Source: Epilithonimonas sp. JDS
Lineage (GTDB): Bacteria > Bacteroidota > Bacteroidia > Flavobacteriales > Weeksellaceae
Reading direction: 5' to 3'
Length of the DNA: 64,000 nt
NCBI RefSeq assembly: GCF_021261315.1
Contig: NZ_JAJSAX010000003.1
Span: forward strand, 310,001-374,000
Made by a program: the position numbers and the translations under genes. Below, in pieces: positions 42,571 through 52,813 of the stretch. The stretch's first letter is position 1. The number at the start of each line of letters is the position of its first letter. The notes below the pieces were generated by a model, which saw only the letters and a program-made list of their open reading frames with translations, was not told where the DNA came from and made no database searches.

Positions 42571-43569
42571 TTATAGTTGATTATTTTGGTCTAATGTTTC
42601 TAACTTTTTGTCCAGATCCTGGTAGAATTCGGTTTCTGTTTTAATGCCGTTTGGTTCTTGGGACCAAGCGCCCAGAAAGTAATAGGACACATTTTTGTTT
42701 TTCTTGAAAACCACAACGTGCGTTGATTTCGTCTGAACATATTTATCAAAACTTTCTATTGGATAGAAAACCGCCATCCCGAGATTGTCCTCTTTTTTGG
42801 CTAAAGTCTGCTGGCCGTAAGTGGCGATGTAAGCCCATCTTTTATTTTTACTAATGACCTGCTTGAACGGAATATCCTTGATGGCAACAATCCCAGTACA
42901 CAAGCCGGAGATAGCATTGTTCAAAGACAAATCTACTTTTACAAAACGATCTTTGTTGAAGATTGTCAGTTTCGATTTCAAATCTACGGCATCTCCCCAC
43001 GTTTTCCATCCTGTGTAATCGATTGCAGCGTAGGAACTGGTTTTGTCATTTGCTACTTTTACAAAAGTACTTTTTACCGTTTTGAATGTCTCCACAAAAT
43101 CATTTTGCTCATCATATCTTCCGTAGGAACCCACACCAATTGTGCGACCAGACTTTAAAATATCCTGTCCCCAAGGTGCATCGTGGTGGTAAGATTCGAA
43201 ACCGTCTTGCCCAACTTCCGGTAAAACTAAAGTATTAACTTTCTTACCAAAAATATCTGTGGCGTTTCTCCAATCGAGGTACAATCTGTAACCAACTTGA
43301 TTATTTTCCAGACCAATTCCTTCGTATCTAATATAATAAGAATGATCCGTGTGTTCTGCGGGAATTTGTAATTCGGTCACATTTTTGAAATTCCCACCGA
43401 CATATTGGTTACCTTCCCATTTCCCGCCTTCTTTGACTGATAATTCGGCGTATGAGAAAGGTTTGCTTCCGTCCTTTTTGATCTTCTGGATCACATCGGT
43501 CTGGGCTGAACAGCTAATGAAACTGAGCAGAATTCCAGAGTAGATGGATTTGAGGATGATGTTTTTCAT
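42571..43569 (-). CDS. DUF4861-type lipoprotein of the pectin locus
   Basis: 332 residues; lipobox in ILLSFISC (Cys about 20). The body has features of the DUF4861 family found in polysaccharide loci: GYRLYLDWRNATDIFGKK, GFESYHHDAPWGQDILKSGRTIGVGSYG and YYFLGAWSQEPNGIKTE. Conserved His/Asp in YHHDAPWG look like a possible active or metal site, but no reaction is assigned. It is located directly upstream of GH105, suggesting action on uronate-containing oligosaccharides. Confidence 0.7.
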   Translation of the reverse strand: MKNIILKSIYSGILLSFISCSAQTDVIQKIKKDGSKPFSYAELSVKEGGKWEGNQYVGGNFKNVTELQIPAEHTDHSYYIRYEGIGLENNQVGYRLYLDWRNATDIFGKKVNTLVLPEVGQDGFESYHHDAPWGQDILKSGRTIGVGSYGRYDEQNDFVETFKTVKSTFVKVANDKTSSYAAIDYTGWKTWGDAVDLKSKLTIFNKDRFVKVDLSLNNAISGLCTGIVAIKDIPFKQVISKNKRWAYIATYGQQTLAKKEDNLGMAVFYPIESFDKYVQTKSTHVVVFKKNKNVSYYFLGAWSQEPNGIKTETEFYQDLDKKLETLDQNNQL

Positions 43570-43593
43570 TTTTATTTTTTATTTTGAACAAAA

Positions 43594-43622
43594 GCACTTC
43601 GACTCCGCTCAGTGTGACATTG
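43594..43622. repeat. Short dispersed-repeat-like segment
   Basis: GCACTTCGACTCCGCTCAG followed by TGTGACATTGC is GC-rich against an AT-rich gap. It resembles the CTTCGAC...CTCAG end of the 89-bp repeats. Confidence 0.35.
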
Positions 43623-43628
43623 CAAATA

Positions 43629-44657
43629 CTACTTTTTTATTTTGAAATTCCAATTGTCTTTTCCTGACAGGATGTTTTTTACGGAATATTCTTTGGCTTC
43701 TTTTTTTGATAATTGATGAGACCATGAAACTCTTTCTTTGGAATTAGCTCCGATTCCTTTGGAGTTATATTCTCCGTAGAAAGTAGTTTTCTCAGCATCT
43801 GGCTTATTCCAATTGTGCCAGCCTTCCGATTTAATCACATTGCTAATTTCTGTATTAATGAAAACTGTTTTTGCAAATGGCCGCCAAGGTCTTCCGAGAT
43901 AAACCGATTGGGATTTTGCATCGCCAGTGATTTTGCAATCGATGAAAACAAAACCATACTTTTTACCTTCCGGCGTTGAAGCTGCCGTGAGATAAGTTGC
44001 AGATTCTTTTGCGAAAATTTCACACTTCTCGAAAACTGCCGTTGCCGCTCCGAAAATGAAATCCGTAGTTCCTTCGATGTAACAATTTTTGAAATAGTGG
44101 CGAACTTCTTTTGTTTTTGAAGGATCATCCTGTTGGCCTTTCAAATATAAGGTATCCTGAAAACCTAGAAATCTGCAGTTTTCAAAAATTGCGCGGTCGC
44201 CTGTAATTAAAACAGCAACAGCCTGACCAACTTTTCCTGCATCATTTTGGAAAGTGATATTTTTTGCCGAAAAATCATTAGAAAAAATAAAAATAGTGGA
44301 AGAACCAGTCGTTCCCATTTCTTTACCTTCTGCATTTTTCTTTGAAGCAAAATCGTCATTAATAATAATCGTTTCACTAAGACTTTCGCCTTCGAAAGTA
44401 ATTGGACCTTTGGTTGCCGGAACTGTTATTTTTTCCCTGTAAGTTCCTTTTTTGATAAGAATTTTAGTAGTCGTTTGAAGTCCGTTTTCGACAGCATCAA
44501 TTGCTTCCTGCGCTGTTTTAAAATCTCCGCTTCCGTCTTTTGCAACTGTATAAACTTTTTCAGAATCATTGGCTCTGATGCTGAAAGAATTGATACAAAT
44601 CAAAACTAAAGTGAAAGAAAAAAACAATAAAAGGTTTTTGAGGTCGGAATGCTTCAT
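43629..44657 (-). CDS. Pectinesterase, CE8 family
   Basis: 342 residues with an N-terminal signal segment (LLLFFSFTLVLICINSFS). CE8 motifs: GFQDTLYLKG, TTDFIFGAATAVFEKC, YLGRPWRPFAKTVFINTE. No sorting tail or extra modules, so probably periplasmic. It is the third CE8 in the locus, similar to the one at 34491 but with an insert after the QDT motif (QQDDPSKTKEVRHYF). Confidence 0.93.
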   Translation of the reverse strand: MKHSDLKNLLLFFSFTLVLICINSFSIRANDSEKVYTVAKDGSGDFKTAQEAIDAVENGLQTTTKILIKKGTYREKITVPATKGPITFEGESLSETIIINDDFASKKNAEGKEMGTTGSSTIFIFSNDFSAKNITFQNDAGKVGQAVAVLITGDRAIFENCRFLGFQDTLYLKGQQDDPSKTKEVRHYFKNCYIEGTTDFIFGAATAVFEKCEIFAKESATYLTAASTPEGKKYGFVFIDCKITGDAKSQSVYLGRPWRPFAKTVFINTEISNVIKSEGWHNWNKPDAEKTTFYGEYNSKGIGANSKERVSWSHQLSKKEAKEYSVKNILSGKDNWNFKIKK

Positions 44658-44680
44658 TTTTTACTAATCTATTTTAAATA

Positions 44681-44716
44681 TACAAGTTTTCACCCCGTGC
44701 GGGATGAAAACCTGTA
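44681..44716 (-). terminator. Long hairpin downstream of the large PL1 gene
   Basis: TACAAGTTTTCA / TGAAAACCTGTA arms (one mismatch) enclose an inner CCCG/CGGG stem. It lies between the PL1 stop and the CE8 start. There is no strong T-run, so it may be a repeat element serving as an RNA stop or stabiliser. Confidence 0.45.
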
Positions 44717-44777
44717 TGAATTTAACAATTAAATAATGTGATCTGAAAACTACAGATTGACACTAAATTATGTATGG

Positions 44778-47360
44778 TTATTTTTTGATAATTTTTTTGG
44801 TAATTGTCCCTTTATCTGTTGTGATAGAGATGATATAATTACCTGTGTTCAAATTTCTCAAATCGATAGAATCTCCAGATACTTCCACATTGTTTTTCAC
44901 AACGCTTCCTGCAAAACTGTAAACTTTTACATTAACAATCTTCTGTCCGGCTGTGTTGATATGCAGATAATCAGAAACCGGATTAGGATATAATGATACT
45001 TGAGATTTATTGATATCACTTGCAGCCATCGTTCCGTAAGACGTTTTGATGTAGTACAAGTTAGTCGTGTCACCTTTCGTGATGCTGTGCGCACCAGCTG
45101 CAACATTTTCTATTTTTACAATTCCGCCAGTCGCTGTATAATTAGTTCCATCAAATTTAACTGCTTTTGCGAAATCTGCATCGAAAACAAGTACTAAAGT
45201 AGAAGTCTGAGTTGTCGTGTAATTGATGCTTGTCGCGGATTCCATTTTGAATCTCTTAGTCAGTGTGTTTCCATCATAAGACTGAGAACCGTCTGTAGAA
45301 TTCATGTTACCAGTGATGGTGTAGAATGTACTGGATTTTGGAGGATTAGCTGTTGTGAAGTTGTGAATCTCGCCACCAGTTGCCGGAGGAGGTGTAGTTC
45401 CTACAGTAATTGCTCCAGAAATTGAAACTGAAGTTCCAACAGTACCTACAGTTGCTACAGTGTAAGAAGTGCTTGCAGTTGGTGTTCCGGAGATTGTAAC
45501 GGTTTTGGCAGTTGTATCTTTCGCAGCCGTCAATCCGTTTGCAGGCAATCCTGTTACAGTCACATCTGTTGCATCGCCGCCCCAAGTAAGGACAATCGGT
45601 GTGATGGCAACGCCCGTCGCTACAGTCTGGTCCTTGTTTCCGGAGGTCACTACCAAAGTCTGTGTTGTAGCAGGTGCTGTCTGTTCTGCCTGTATGTAAA
45701 CCATATTAGTGGCATAGTTTGTCAGCTGAGACTTAAGACCTGTAATTACAGCATAAGATTTGTCATCTACAGCATTATTAAAAGTCCATTTAAAATCTCC
45801 ACCTTGCACACGTCCGGAATACATTTTCACTCTGTCTCTCGCCGTTGAAGGATCTTCGACTACCAGATTTTTGATGTAAAGTGAAGCATCAGTATCAAAG
45901 TTGTTGTACACTTTTGCACCAACTTTAGATTTAACTGTAGCCGGAACAGTTTCTCCACGAGTTGATGCCAAGTAAGCATCAAAATCTGTAAGAGAACTGA
46001 TTTTGCCAGGAATATTGAACAATGGATTTGTATCGCCATAAGCTACAAAACGCATAGAGTTTGTCGCAATATCCAGGTCTAGTGTATTGTTGAAAGCTTT
46101 GATCATTCCACCGTCTTCTCCTGAGAACGTTCCTTGATTGGCAGGATCATTCTGCTGAGTCGTTGGATTCCAAACGTCTGTTCCTTGTAGAGAGATCATC
46201 ATTGGATTCTTGGCATTACGAAAATAATTTCCTTCTAAAAATAATGAAGACCCTTCTGTAGAACCAGAACCGTACTTAGCAATTCCGTCAAAATAGTTAT
46301 TAAAAACGTGAGCAGAATAGAATCTAACTCTAGGATGTCTTGAATCTGAATGATCGAACCAGTTGTGGTGGTAAGAAATATAAAGACCAGTTGTTGTATT
46401 TTCACTAAGTCCCAGCAAGCTTGCTTTTCCATTGTCCCAGAAGTGGTTGTAAGAAAAAGTGTTGTAAGAACTTCCTTTGTTGTCAAGTGCGCCGTCTCCT
46501 TTGATCTGATCGGCATCGCTGCCTGCATTTCCGTAGAAAAGGTCATTGTTGTGAACCCAAATATAAGAGTTGTTTTGCTGCAAACCGATGTCATCACCTT
46601 CGCCACTGTCGCAATTCATAAAACCAAGATTGCTGATTTCAACGTTTGTTCCGTTTTTCACACGGATTCCCCAGCCGTTTGCTGTTGCATCGTCTCCGAT
46701 ACCTTCAACTGTAATGTAGCTGTTTGCGTTGTTGTCATTCTCAATAACGAAATCACCACCTTCCATCGTAGTAGCATCTGTAATGTTTCCTACCAAACGG
46801 AAAATGTAAGGTCTCGTATCGTATCCTTTTTTGATACCGGAAAGAATATTTTGGAATCCAACATAAGGCGTTGTTCCGCCATTTGCCTTTGTGATCACAT
46901 TGAAAGGAACTGAATCTTTAGACTTCTGCGTGATGTAAAGAATGATTGCATTGTCTTTGGGTGTTCCGTCTGCTTTGTAACCTCCGGGAACTCTTCCGTT
47001 GTGGAAAGAAAAACCTGTTCTGTCCTGAGGAAGAACCGTCAATGTGCTGGTTGTGGAACCTGCACCTTCGATTCCTAAAACAACCGGCTTTACAGAAATC
47101 GTGTAAGAACCAGCTTTCAATCCTGGAATATCTGCACGGAAATAGGATCCGTAACTGCGGATCAAATAGTCATCAATCTTTTTGTCTACAACGCCTTCAC
47201 CTGAGTAATACACGTTATATCTTCCAGCGTTTGCCACTGGTTGCCATTTTACAAAGGCAGTTTCTATCCAACCTTTAGAATCGTTGAATGTAACAGTTTG
47301 TCCTGATACCTGCGTGAATGCAAGCAATAAGAACACATAAAGTAATTTAATTTTATTCAT
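44778..47360 (-). CDS. Multi-domain secreted pectate lyase (PL1) with T9SS sorting domain
   Basis: 860 residues. Order: signal peptide (ending VSGQT), a fibronectin-III-like domain (about 25-110), PL1 beta-helix (about 130-470; YISYHHNWFDHSDSRHPRVRF with catalytic Arg, and SDADQIKGDGALD), an Ig-like Thr/Val-rich module (about 575-660), an accessory beta-sandwich (about 665-785; TKRFKMESATSINYTT, LYYIKTSYGTM) and a T9SS tail (VSLYPNPVSDYLHINTAGQ to TITKKIIKK). The accessory domain shares its pattern with the two small T9SS proteins. Extracellular polygalacturonate lyase. Confidence 0.92.
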   Translation of the reverse strand: MNKIKLLYVFLLLAFTQVSGQTVTFNDSKGWIETAFVKWQPVANAGRYNVYYSGEGVVDKKIDDYLIRSYGSYFRADIPGLKAGSYTISVKPVVLGIEGAGSTTSTLTVLPQDRTGFSFHNGRVPGGYKADGTPKDNAIILYITQKSKDSVPFNVITKANGGTTPYVGFQNILSGIKKGYDTRPYIFRLVGNITDATTMEGGDFVIENDNNANSYITVEGIGDDATANGWGIRVKNGTNVEISNLGFMNCDSGEGDDIGLQQNNSYIWVHNNDLFYGNAGSDADQIKGDGALDNKGSSYNTFSYNHFWDNGKASLLGLSENTTTGLYISYHHNWFDHSDSRHPRVRFYSAHVFNNYFDGIAKYGSGSTEGSSLFLEGNYFRNAKNPMMISLQGTDVWNPTTQQNDPANQGTFSGEDGGMIKAFNNTLDLDIATNSMRFVAYGDTNPLFNIPGKISSLTDFDAYLASTRGETVPATVKSKVGAKVYNNFDTDASLYIKNLVVEDPSTARDRVKMYSGRVQGGDFKWTFNNAVDDKSYAVITGLKSQLTNYATNMVYIQAEQTAPATTQTLVVTSGNKDQTVATGVAITPIVLTWGGDATDVTVTGLPANGLTAAKDTTAKTVTISGTPTASTSYTVATVGTVGTSVSISGAITVGTTPPPATGGEIHNFTTANPPKSSTFYTITGNMNSTDGSQSYDGNTLTKRFKMESATSINYTTTQTSTLVLVFDADFAKAVKFDGTNYTATGGIVKIENVAAGAHSITKGDTTNLYYIKTSYGTMAASDINKSQVSLYPNPVSDYLHINTAGQKIVNVKVYSFAGSVVKNNVEVSGDSIDLRNLNTGNYIISITTDKGTITKKIIKK

Positions 47361-47617
47361 CTAAAATTTATTTAATTGAGTTAATTGTGTTAGTTGTAAG
47401 GTCTAATAAATGTGAAAAATTATTATAATTAGTATTTCTTCTACGAACCTATTTTCATTAACTAATTCTAAATAATAGTGTTTAATATTTTTTGAATAAA
47501 GCCGACAATGGCCTTAGAATCAGCTCTAACAGAGCTTTAAAACCCTGCTAGAGTGAATCTTCAAAAAAAATTAAAAATATAAAAACTTAAAAATTCAAGT
47601 GGATAAGAATCCGGTTT

Positions 47618-49438
47618 CTAATAACCGTAATCCTGTTGCAGATTGTAATTTGACAAGATGATGTCATTATAAATCGGGAACAATTCTTTTCTGTTTGCTT
47701 CGAAATATTGAGCATAACCTTTTAATGGACTATTAATGTAATCTGCTGTTACAGCTACTCTCCAATTGACAGCTTTGTAACCCGTCGGAGTACCTGACTG
47801 AGCAGGCGTGTAATAAACATCGGCTCTACTCACACCTGCAGGCACATAAACATCTATTGCATTAAGTGCTGCCTGAGCAGTTTTTGTCTTATCATAAGGT
47901 GAGTCCTTGTAATATAAAACAGTAGGTGTATTGGTATACTGACCAGTTCCATTTTGAAATTGAGCAAGTTTTACTCTGGTTTCAGCAATTTTTGTAGCCA
48001 AAAGATTCCAACGGATCAGGTCATATTTTCTAAGACCTTCTCCTCCAAACTCCAACAATCTCTCGTGAACGATGTAATTGAAGAATCCTGTTTTATCGGT
48101 TGGGATCGTTCCTGCCTGTCCTAAGTTTCCTGCATACGCACGGTTTCTAACCTGCTGCACAGCATTCACTGCTTCTGCGGATGGCGAACCGTTGATTTCG
48201 TTATCAGCTTCTGCAAACATCAATAGGATATCTGAGTAGCGGATCATCGGCCAGTCGATTGCAAGGTTTTGTGCAGTACCGGTAATGCTGGTCCAAGACT
48301 TTCTGAATTTTCCATCTGTACAAAGAGCACCTGTTGCAAGGATTGCCTGATTTGCAGCGTTAATTTGCATAGACGCCACGGTAAGATCTCTTCTCACATC
48401 AAATTTTCCGAACTCGTAGAAATAAACCGGAAGCGCGTTTACACCGCCACTACTTGCCCAATTGGACGAAGCATCGTGTCTCATTCCGTTGTAGTAACCA
48501 ATTTTACTGTCTGTAGCAGCATTACCTCCAAAAGCGCCAACTGCGAAAATCACTTCGTGTGCAGCATCTTCGGAATTATCATGCAATGCTCTGAATACTG
48601 CTTCAAAACTTGCATTCAGGCCGTGATCTCCTTTTGTGATAATATCTTTACATTCATCATAAGCGATTTTGTAGTAAACCTGAGGATTAGAACCCTGAGC
48701 CATCACTCTTGGTGATCTTCTAAGAGAATATCCTGCTCTCGCCAAAGCGATTCTTGCTCTCAATCCTTTTACAGCTGCTTTTGTAATTCTTGTATTGCTG
48801 CCTCCTGCTTCTGATCTCCAAGGCACCAAAGTAGCTGCCTTTGCAAGATCCGCAATCATTTGTTCGTAGATGACGTCTCTGTCTGTTTTTGGAAGATAAA
48901 CGGTTTCCAAATCAGAAGATGGAACCAATTGCATTGGAACATCGCCCCAGTTTTTGATCAGATCATAATAGAACTGTGCTCTCAAAGTGTAAGCTTCTCC
49001 TAAATACCTGTCCATCAATTTTTTATCTGTTGTAGAACCTGTCTGGTAAACCGGAGATAAAGGAATATTTTTGATCACGAGGTTTGCTCTTTCGATTCCG
49101 GAATATAATTTTAAGAAAGGCTTGTTCAGATCCGGGTTGGAAGTACACGCACCATAAGTACTAAGTCCTCTTCTGTCGTTACAGTTATAATCTCCCGAAG
49201 TTTTGAAATCGTCTGCTGACTGCGGGAAATATAAATTGAGTCTTTGCCCGTAACCATCATCACCAATCACCTGATTGTAAACACCAATCAATGCAGTAAA
49301 AGTATCTGCTGCACTATCAAACTGCTGTTCTTCATTAGAGTTAGAAATATTTTCTGCATCCAGGAACTCGTCACAAGATGTCAATGTGAAGAATATAATT
49401 AAACAGCTTAGAATTGAAATTAATCTGTTAAGTTTCAT
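47618..49438 (-). CDS. SusD/RagB-type surface glycan-binding lipoprotein
   Basis: 606 residues; lipoprotein signal with Cys in FFTLTSCDEFLD (acidic residues after Cys favour surface export). Typical SusD features: GIERANLVIKNI, YLGEAYTLRAQFYYDLIKNWGDVP, VRNRAY and HERLLEFGGEGLRKYDLIRWN. It caps the SusC barrel and captures oligogalacturonides. Located 12 bp downstream of susC, the standard pair order. Confidence 0.95.
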   Translation of the reverse strand: MKLNRLISILSCLIIFFTLTSCDEFLDAENISNSNEEQQFDSAADTFTALIGVYNQVIGDDGYGQRLNLYFPQSADDFKTSGDYNCNDRRGLSTYGACTSNPDLNKPFLKLYSGIERANLVIKNIPLSPVYQTGSTTDKKLMDRYLGEAYTLRAQFYYDLIKNWGDVPMQLVPSSDLETVYLPKTDRDVIYEQMIADLAKAATLVPWRSEAGGSNTRITKAAVKGLRARIALARAGYSLRRSPRVMAQGSNPQVYYKIAYDECKDIITKGDHGLNASFEAVFRALHDNSEDAAHEVIFAVGAFGGNAATDSKIGYYNGMRHDASSNWASSGGVNALPVYFYEFGKFDVRRDLTVASMQINAANQAILATGALCTDGKFRKSWTSITGTAQNLAIDWPMIRYSDILLMFAEADNEINGSPSAEAVNAVQQVRNRAYAGNLGQAGTIPTDKTGFFNYIVHERLLEFGGEGLRKYDLIRWNLLATKIAETRVKLAQFQNGTGQYTNTPTVLYYKDSPYDKTKTAQAALNAIDVYVPAGVSRADVYYTPAQSGTPTGYKAVNWRVAVTADYINSPLKGYAQYFEANRKELFPIYNDIILSNYNLQQDYGY

Positions 49439-49450
49439 TTTTGTTTTGAA

Positions 49451-52400
49451 TTAAAAAGTTATATCAACACCTGTTAAGAAAAATCTGCTTCTTGGGAAAG
49501 CGGCGTAATCCACTGCTGGAGTAAGTGTACTTTTTCTTGTACTTACCTCCGGATCATAACCTGAATAACCGGTAATTGTAAAAACGTTATTTGCTGTTGC
49601 GTACAGTCTTAAATTTGTAATACCAATGGCCTTTAGCGAATCTTTGTTTAATGAATATCCAACTGTTACGTTGTTCAATCTTAGGAAAGATCCGTCTTCG
49701 ATAGCGTATGAATGCAAGAAATAGTTACCTCCTGTAGGAACCCACATTGTTGTATTAGCGTTAAGCGCTGCCAAAGCTGTAGGATCTGTTACTTTCACAC
49801 CATCATCGCCAAACCATCTCCATCTGTCAGCCATTTCTGCAAGCATATTCTGGTCTGTGTACTGATATTTGGTTGTAAATTCGATTTTGTTTGCGTTGTA
49901 AACCTTGTTCCCAACAGAGAAGTTGAAGAACAAACTCATATCGAAATTTTTGTATTTGAAAGTCTGGTTGAAACCTCCATAAAATTTCGGCTGTGCATTT
50001 CCTAGATCTGTTTGATCTTTTACATCGATGATGCCGTCGCCGTTCAGATCTTTCAATTTCAAATCGCCTGGCTGTGGTAATCTGTTTCCAAGCGCTACAG
50101 ATGAACTTGAAGGAATTCCAGCTTTAAGTCTATAAGTATTGTTAGCAGAATTGAAATCAAAATCACTTATCTCATATCGGCCTTCGGTTACATAACCATA
50201 GAACATTCCAACTGGTTGGTTGATCTGCACTTTGAAGTCAAATAAGTTGTTTACCCATCCTGAAGGAACTAAATAATAGTCTGTTCCGGATTGTGTCAAT
50301 GATCCTAAACTTTTGATCATATTTTTGTTTGCAGCAAGGTTGACATCTGTTTTCCAGGTGAAGTTTTCATTACCAACTACGATAGCGCCTAATGTAAATT
50401 CCAAACCTTTGTTCTGAGTCTTCCCGGAATTCTGATATTGGTATTCATATCCTGAAGTCTGAGGAATTTTTGCCAATAAAAGCAAATCTTTGGTATCCGT
50501 GATGTACGCGTCAATTGATCCGTAAACTCTTTTGTTGAACACGGTAAAATCCAAACCTGCATTTTTAGAAACTGTAGCTTCCCATTTGATATTTGGGTTT
50601 GGCATGATGTTTCCTGGCGCAGTACCTGTGATGATACCTACTCCGCCTGTGTATCCAAATGCACTTGATGGATTGTAGAACGTATCAAATAAGAACGATG
50701 CAATTCTGTCGTTTCCGGATTGTCCGTAGCCTAAACGAAGTTTTAAATCGTTCACAATTTTAGAATCTTTCAGGAAGTTTTCTTCTGCAATTTTCCAAGC
50801 CAAAGATGCTGACGGGAAGTTTGCCCATCTGTTATTAGGTCCAAAAGAGTTGGATCCGTCTCTTCTTACTGAGACCGTTGCGATATATTTGTTGTTATAA
50901 ATATAATTTGCTCTTCCAAAAAATGAAGCTAATCTGGATGGAGGCAGTACACCTGCGTATGGAGCATCCTGGATCAATCCTGCCGGAGGTGCTGCAAGAA
51001 TAATATTTGCAAACGCTTCTTTTGCAGAGAAAGATGTAGGAATATAACGGACAGTCATATCTGATTTGTTACCGTCAGTCTGTACAATCTCCTGACCCAA
51101 AAGGAAATCCAATTTGTGCTCACCTATTTTTTTCTTGTAAGCAAGTGTATTGGTATTGGTAATTCTTCTAGTCTGTGTATTTGTCAACTGCACTACAGAC
51201 ATATCGGAGTTGATTCTTGAAAGATACGTTTTAGGACCGGAGAACTGTTGGATATCCTGATCATTCTGCACATATCCGATTGTACTTTTGAAAGTCAAAT
51301 CCTTGAAGATATTGTAAGTAATAACTCCGTTTAAGAATAAGTTGTCTGCATTATTGTATTTGATTTCGTTGTTAGAAAGCAATACAGGATTTACTAGGTT
51401 GGTAACCGCAAAATCGTCAGGTGCGAACTCATCAGATCCGCCGCCGGTATTCAGTCCATTTTCAAAAGGTCTGTAACGGATAACGTTTCTAAGTCTGTTT
51501 GTACCCTGAGAACCAGCTGTTGCAGTTCCGGCACCGTTGATAAAAGTCTGGCTGTATCTTGCCGTCAATCCAACTTTTAATTTTTTGCTGATATCAAAAT
51601 CATATTTGAAGTTGGCCATATTTCTTTTATAGCCGGAATTGATCATAATTCCATCTTCCTCAACATGGTTTAATGACAATGTAAAAGCTGAAGTTGCAGA
51701 TCCACCGGAGATATTCAGGTTGTGTGTAAAGTTGAAAGCTTCCTTACCGAAAACTTCTTCCTGCCAGTCTCTTTTTTGGATGGTTTTGTACTTCGCAATA
51801 CCCGCATCAACTATCTGTCCCTGCTCATTTCTGATTTCCTGGTAAGATCCGTAATTTTTAATAAAATTTTCGTACTGTTGAGGATCTCCGTCTCTATTGT
51901 ACAATTCGTATTGATAAAGTACAAAATCGTAAGGACTCATGACGTCCAGAGTTTTTGCAATGGTACGAACACCAGTATAACCGTTGTAGTTTACAATCGT
52001 TTTAGTGTTTTTTCTACCACTTTTTGTTGTGATTAGAACTACTCCATTAGCTCCTCTCGCTCCATAGATAGAAGTAGAAGAAGCGTCTTTCAAAACCTCG
52101 ATAGATTCAATTTCTTTTGGAGAGATTAATGACAGAGCGTTGTCCATCTGAATTCCGTCAACGATGTAAAGCGGTGCGTTATCCTGTGTGATAGACGTTC
52201 CACCTCTCACCTTGATTTCCGGATCAGCTCCCGGAGATCCTTCCCCGAAAGTAACCTGAACACCGGCCATTCTACCCTGGATCGCTTCTGCAGCACTGTT
52301 TACAGGCATATCAGCAAGCTGTTCTCCTTTCACAGAAGAAATTGAGTTGGTAACATCTTTCTTTGAAACGGTTGTATAACCTACCAAAACAACTTCATCA

Positions 52401-52741
52401 ATGTTCTTTTCCTTGTTACCATCATATTTTGCTAGAGCAACATTGATAACAGTTTTCCCATTCACTTCCACCTCCTGCTCTTCGAATCCTTTTGAACGAA
52501 TGACAAGAGTTGCATTTTTAGGTACATTAAGCTCATACTGTCCAGCCTTGTTGGTCATTGTAGAGAATTTGGAATTTCTTACCGTAATTTCTACGTTCTG
52601 TACAGGCTTGTTCTGGTCGGAAGTAATTTTTCCCGAAACCTTAATTAGTTCTTGAGCTAAACCAAATGCCGGCAATAAAAAGACTGATGCGATCGTCGTT
52701 TTTATAAAAGCACTTTGAATACCTAGTTTTAAACCACTCAT
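49451..52741 (-). CDS. SusC/RagA-type TonB-linked outer-membrane transporter
   Basis: 1096 residues. Signal peptide (ending FGLAQ), carboxypeptidase-regulatory-like domain (about 33-115), TonB-box region (DEVVLVGYTTVSKKDVTNSIS), plug with KVRGGTSITQDNAPLYIVDG and SIYGARGANGVVLITTKSG, then the barrel ending FPRSRFFLTGVDITF. It imports pectin oligomers with SusD using TonB energy. A LacI-type operator and promoter lie upstream (52814-52886). Confidence 0.96.
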   Translation of the reverse strand: MSGLKLGIQSAFIKTTIASVFLLPAFGLAQELIKVSGKITSDQNKPVQNVEITVRNSKFSTMTNKAGQYELNVPKNATLVIRSKGFEEQEVEVNGKTVINVALAKYDGNKEKNIDEVVLVGYTTVSKKDVTNSISSVKGEQLADMPVNSAAEAIQGRMAGVQVTFGEGSPGADPEIKVRGGTSITQDNAPLYIVDGIQMDNALSLISPKEIESIEVLKDASSTSIYGARGANGVVLITTKSGRKNTKTIVNYNGYTGVRTIAKTLDVMSPYDFVLYQYELYNRDGDPQQYENFIKNYGSYQEIRNEQGQIVDAGIAKYKTIQKRDWQEEVFGKEAFNFTHNLNISGGSATSAFTLSLNHVEEDGIMINSGYKRNMANFKYDFDISKKLKVGLTARYSQTFINGAGTATAGSQGTNRLRNVIRYRPFENGLNTGGGSDEFAPDDFAVTNLVNPVLLSNNEIKYNNADNLFLNGVITYNIFKDLTFKSTIGYVQNDQDIQQFSGPKTYLSRINSDMSVVQLTNTQTRRITNTNTLAYKKKIGEHKLDFLLGQEIVQTDGNKSDMTVRYIPTSFSAKEAFANIILAAPPAGLIQDAPYAGVLPPSRLASFFGRANYIYNNKYIATVSVRRDGSNSFGPNNRWANFPSASLAWKIAEENFLKDSKIVNDLKLRLGYGQSGNDRIASFLFDTFYNPSSAFGYTGGVGIITGTAPGNIMPNPNIKWEATVSKNAGLDFTVFNKRVYGSIDAYITDTKDLLLLAKIPQTSGYEYQYQNSGKTQNKGLEFTLGAIVVGNENFTWKTDVNLAANKNMIKSLGSLTQSGTDYYLVPSGWVNNLFDFKVQINQPVGMFYGYVTEGRYEISDFDFNSANNTYRLKAGIPSSSSVALGNRLPQPGDLKLKDLNGDGIIDVKDQTDLGNAQPKFYGGFNQTFKYKNFDMSLFFNFSVGNKVYNANKIEFTTKYQYTDQNMLAEMADRWRWFGDDGVKVTDPTALAALNANTTMWVPTGGNYFLHSYAIEDGSFLRLNNVTVGYSLNKDSLKAIGITNLRLYATANNVFTITGYSGYDPEVSTRKSTLTPAVDYAAFPRSRFFLTGVDITF

Positions 52742-52813
52742 AGATATTTTTTAGTTTTATAATTAGTAATATTTTTTACTTATATATAGTTGTCAAAAAT
52801 TTGTCTCAAAAAA

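Noticed and set aside
47524-47554. CTCTAGCAG/CTGTTAGAG hairpin after susD as a terminator
   Set aside because: The stem has a mismatch and is not followed by a T-run, so I do not call it.
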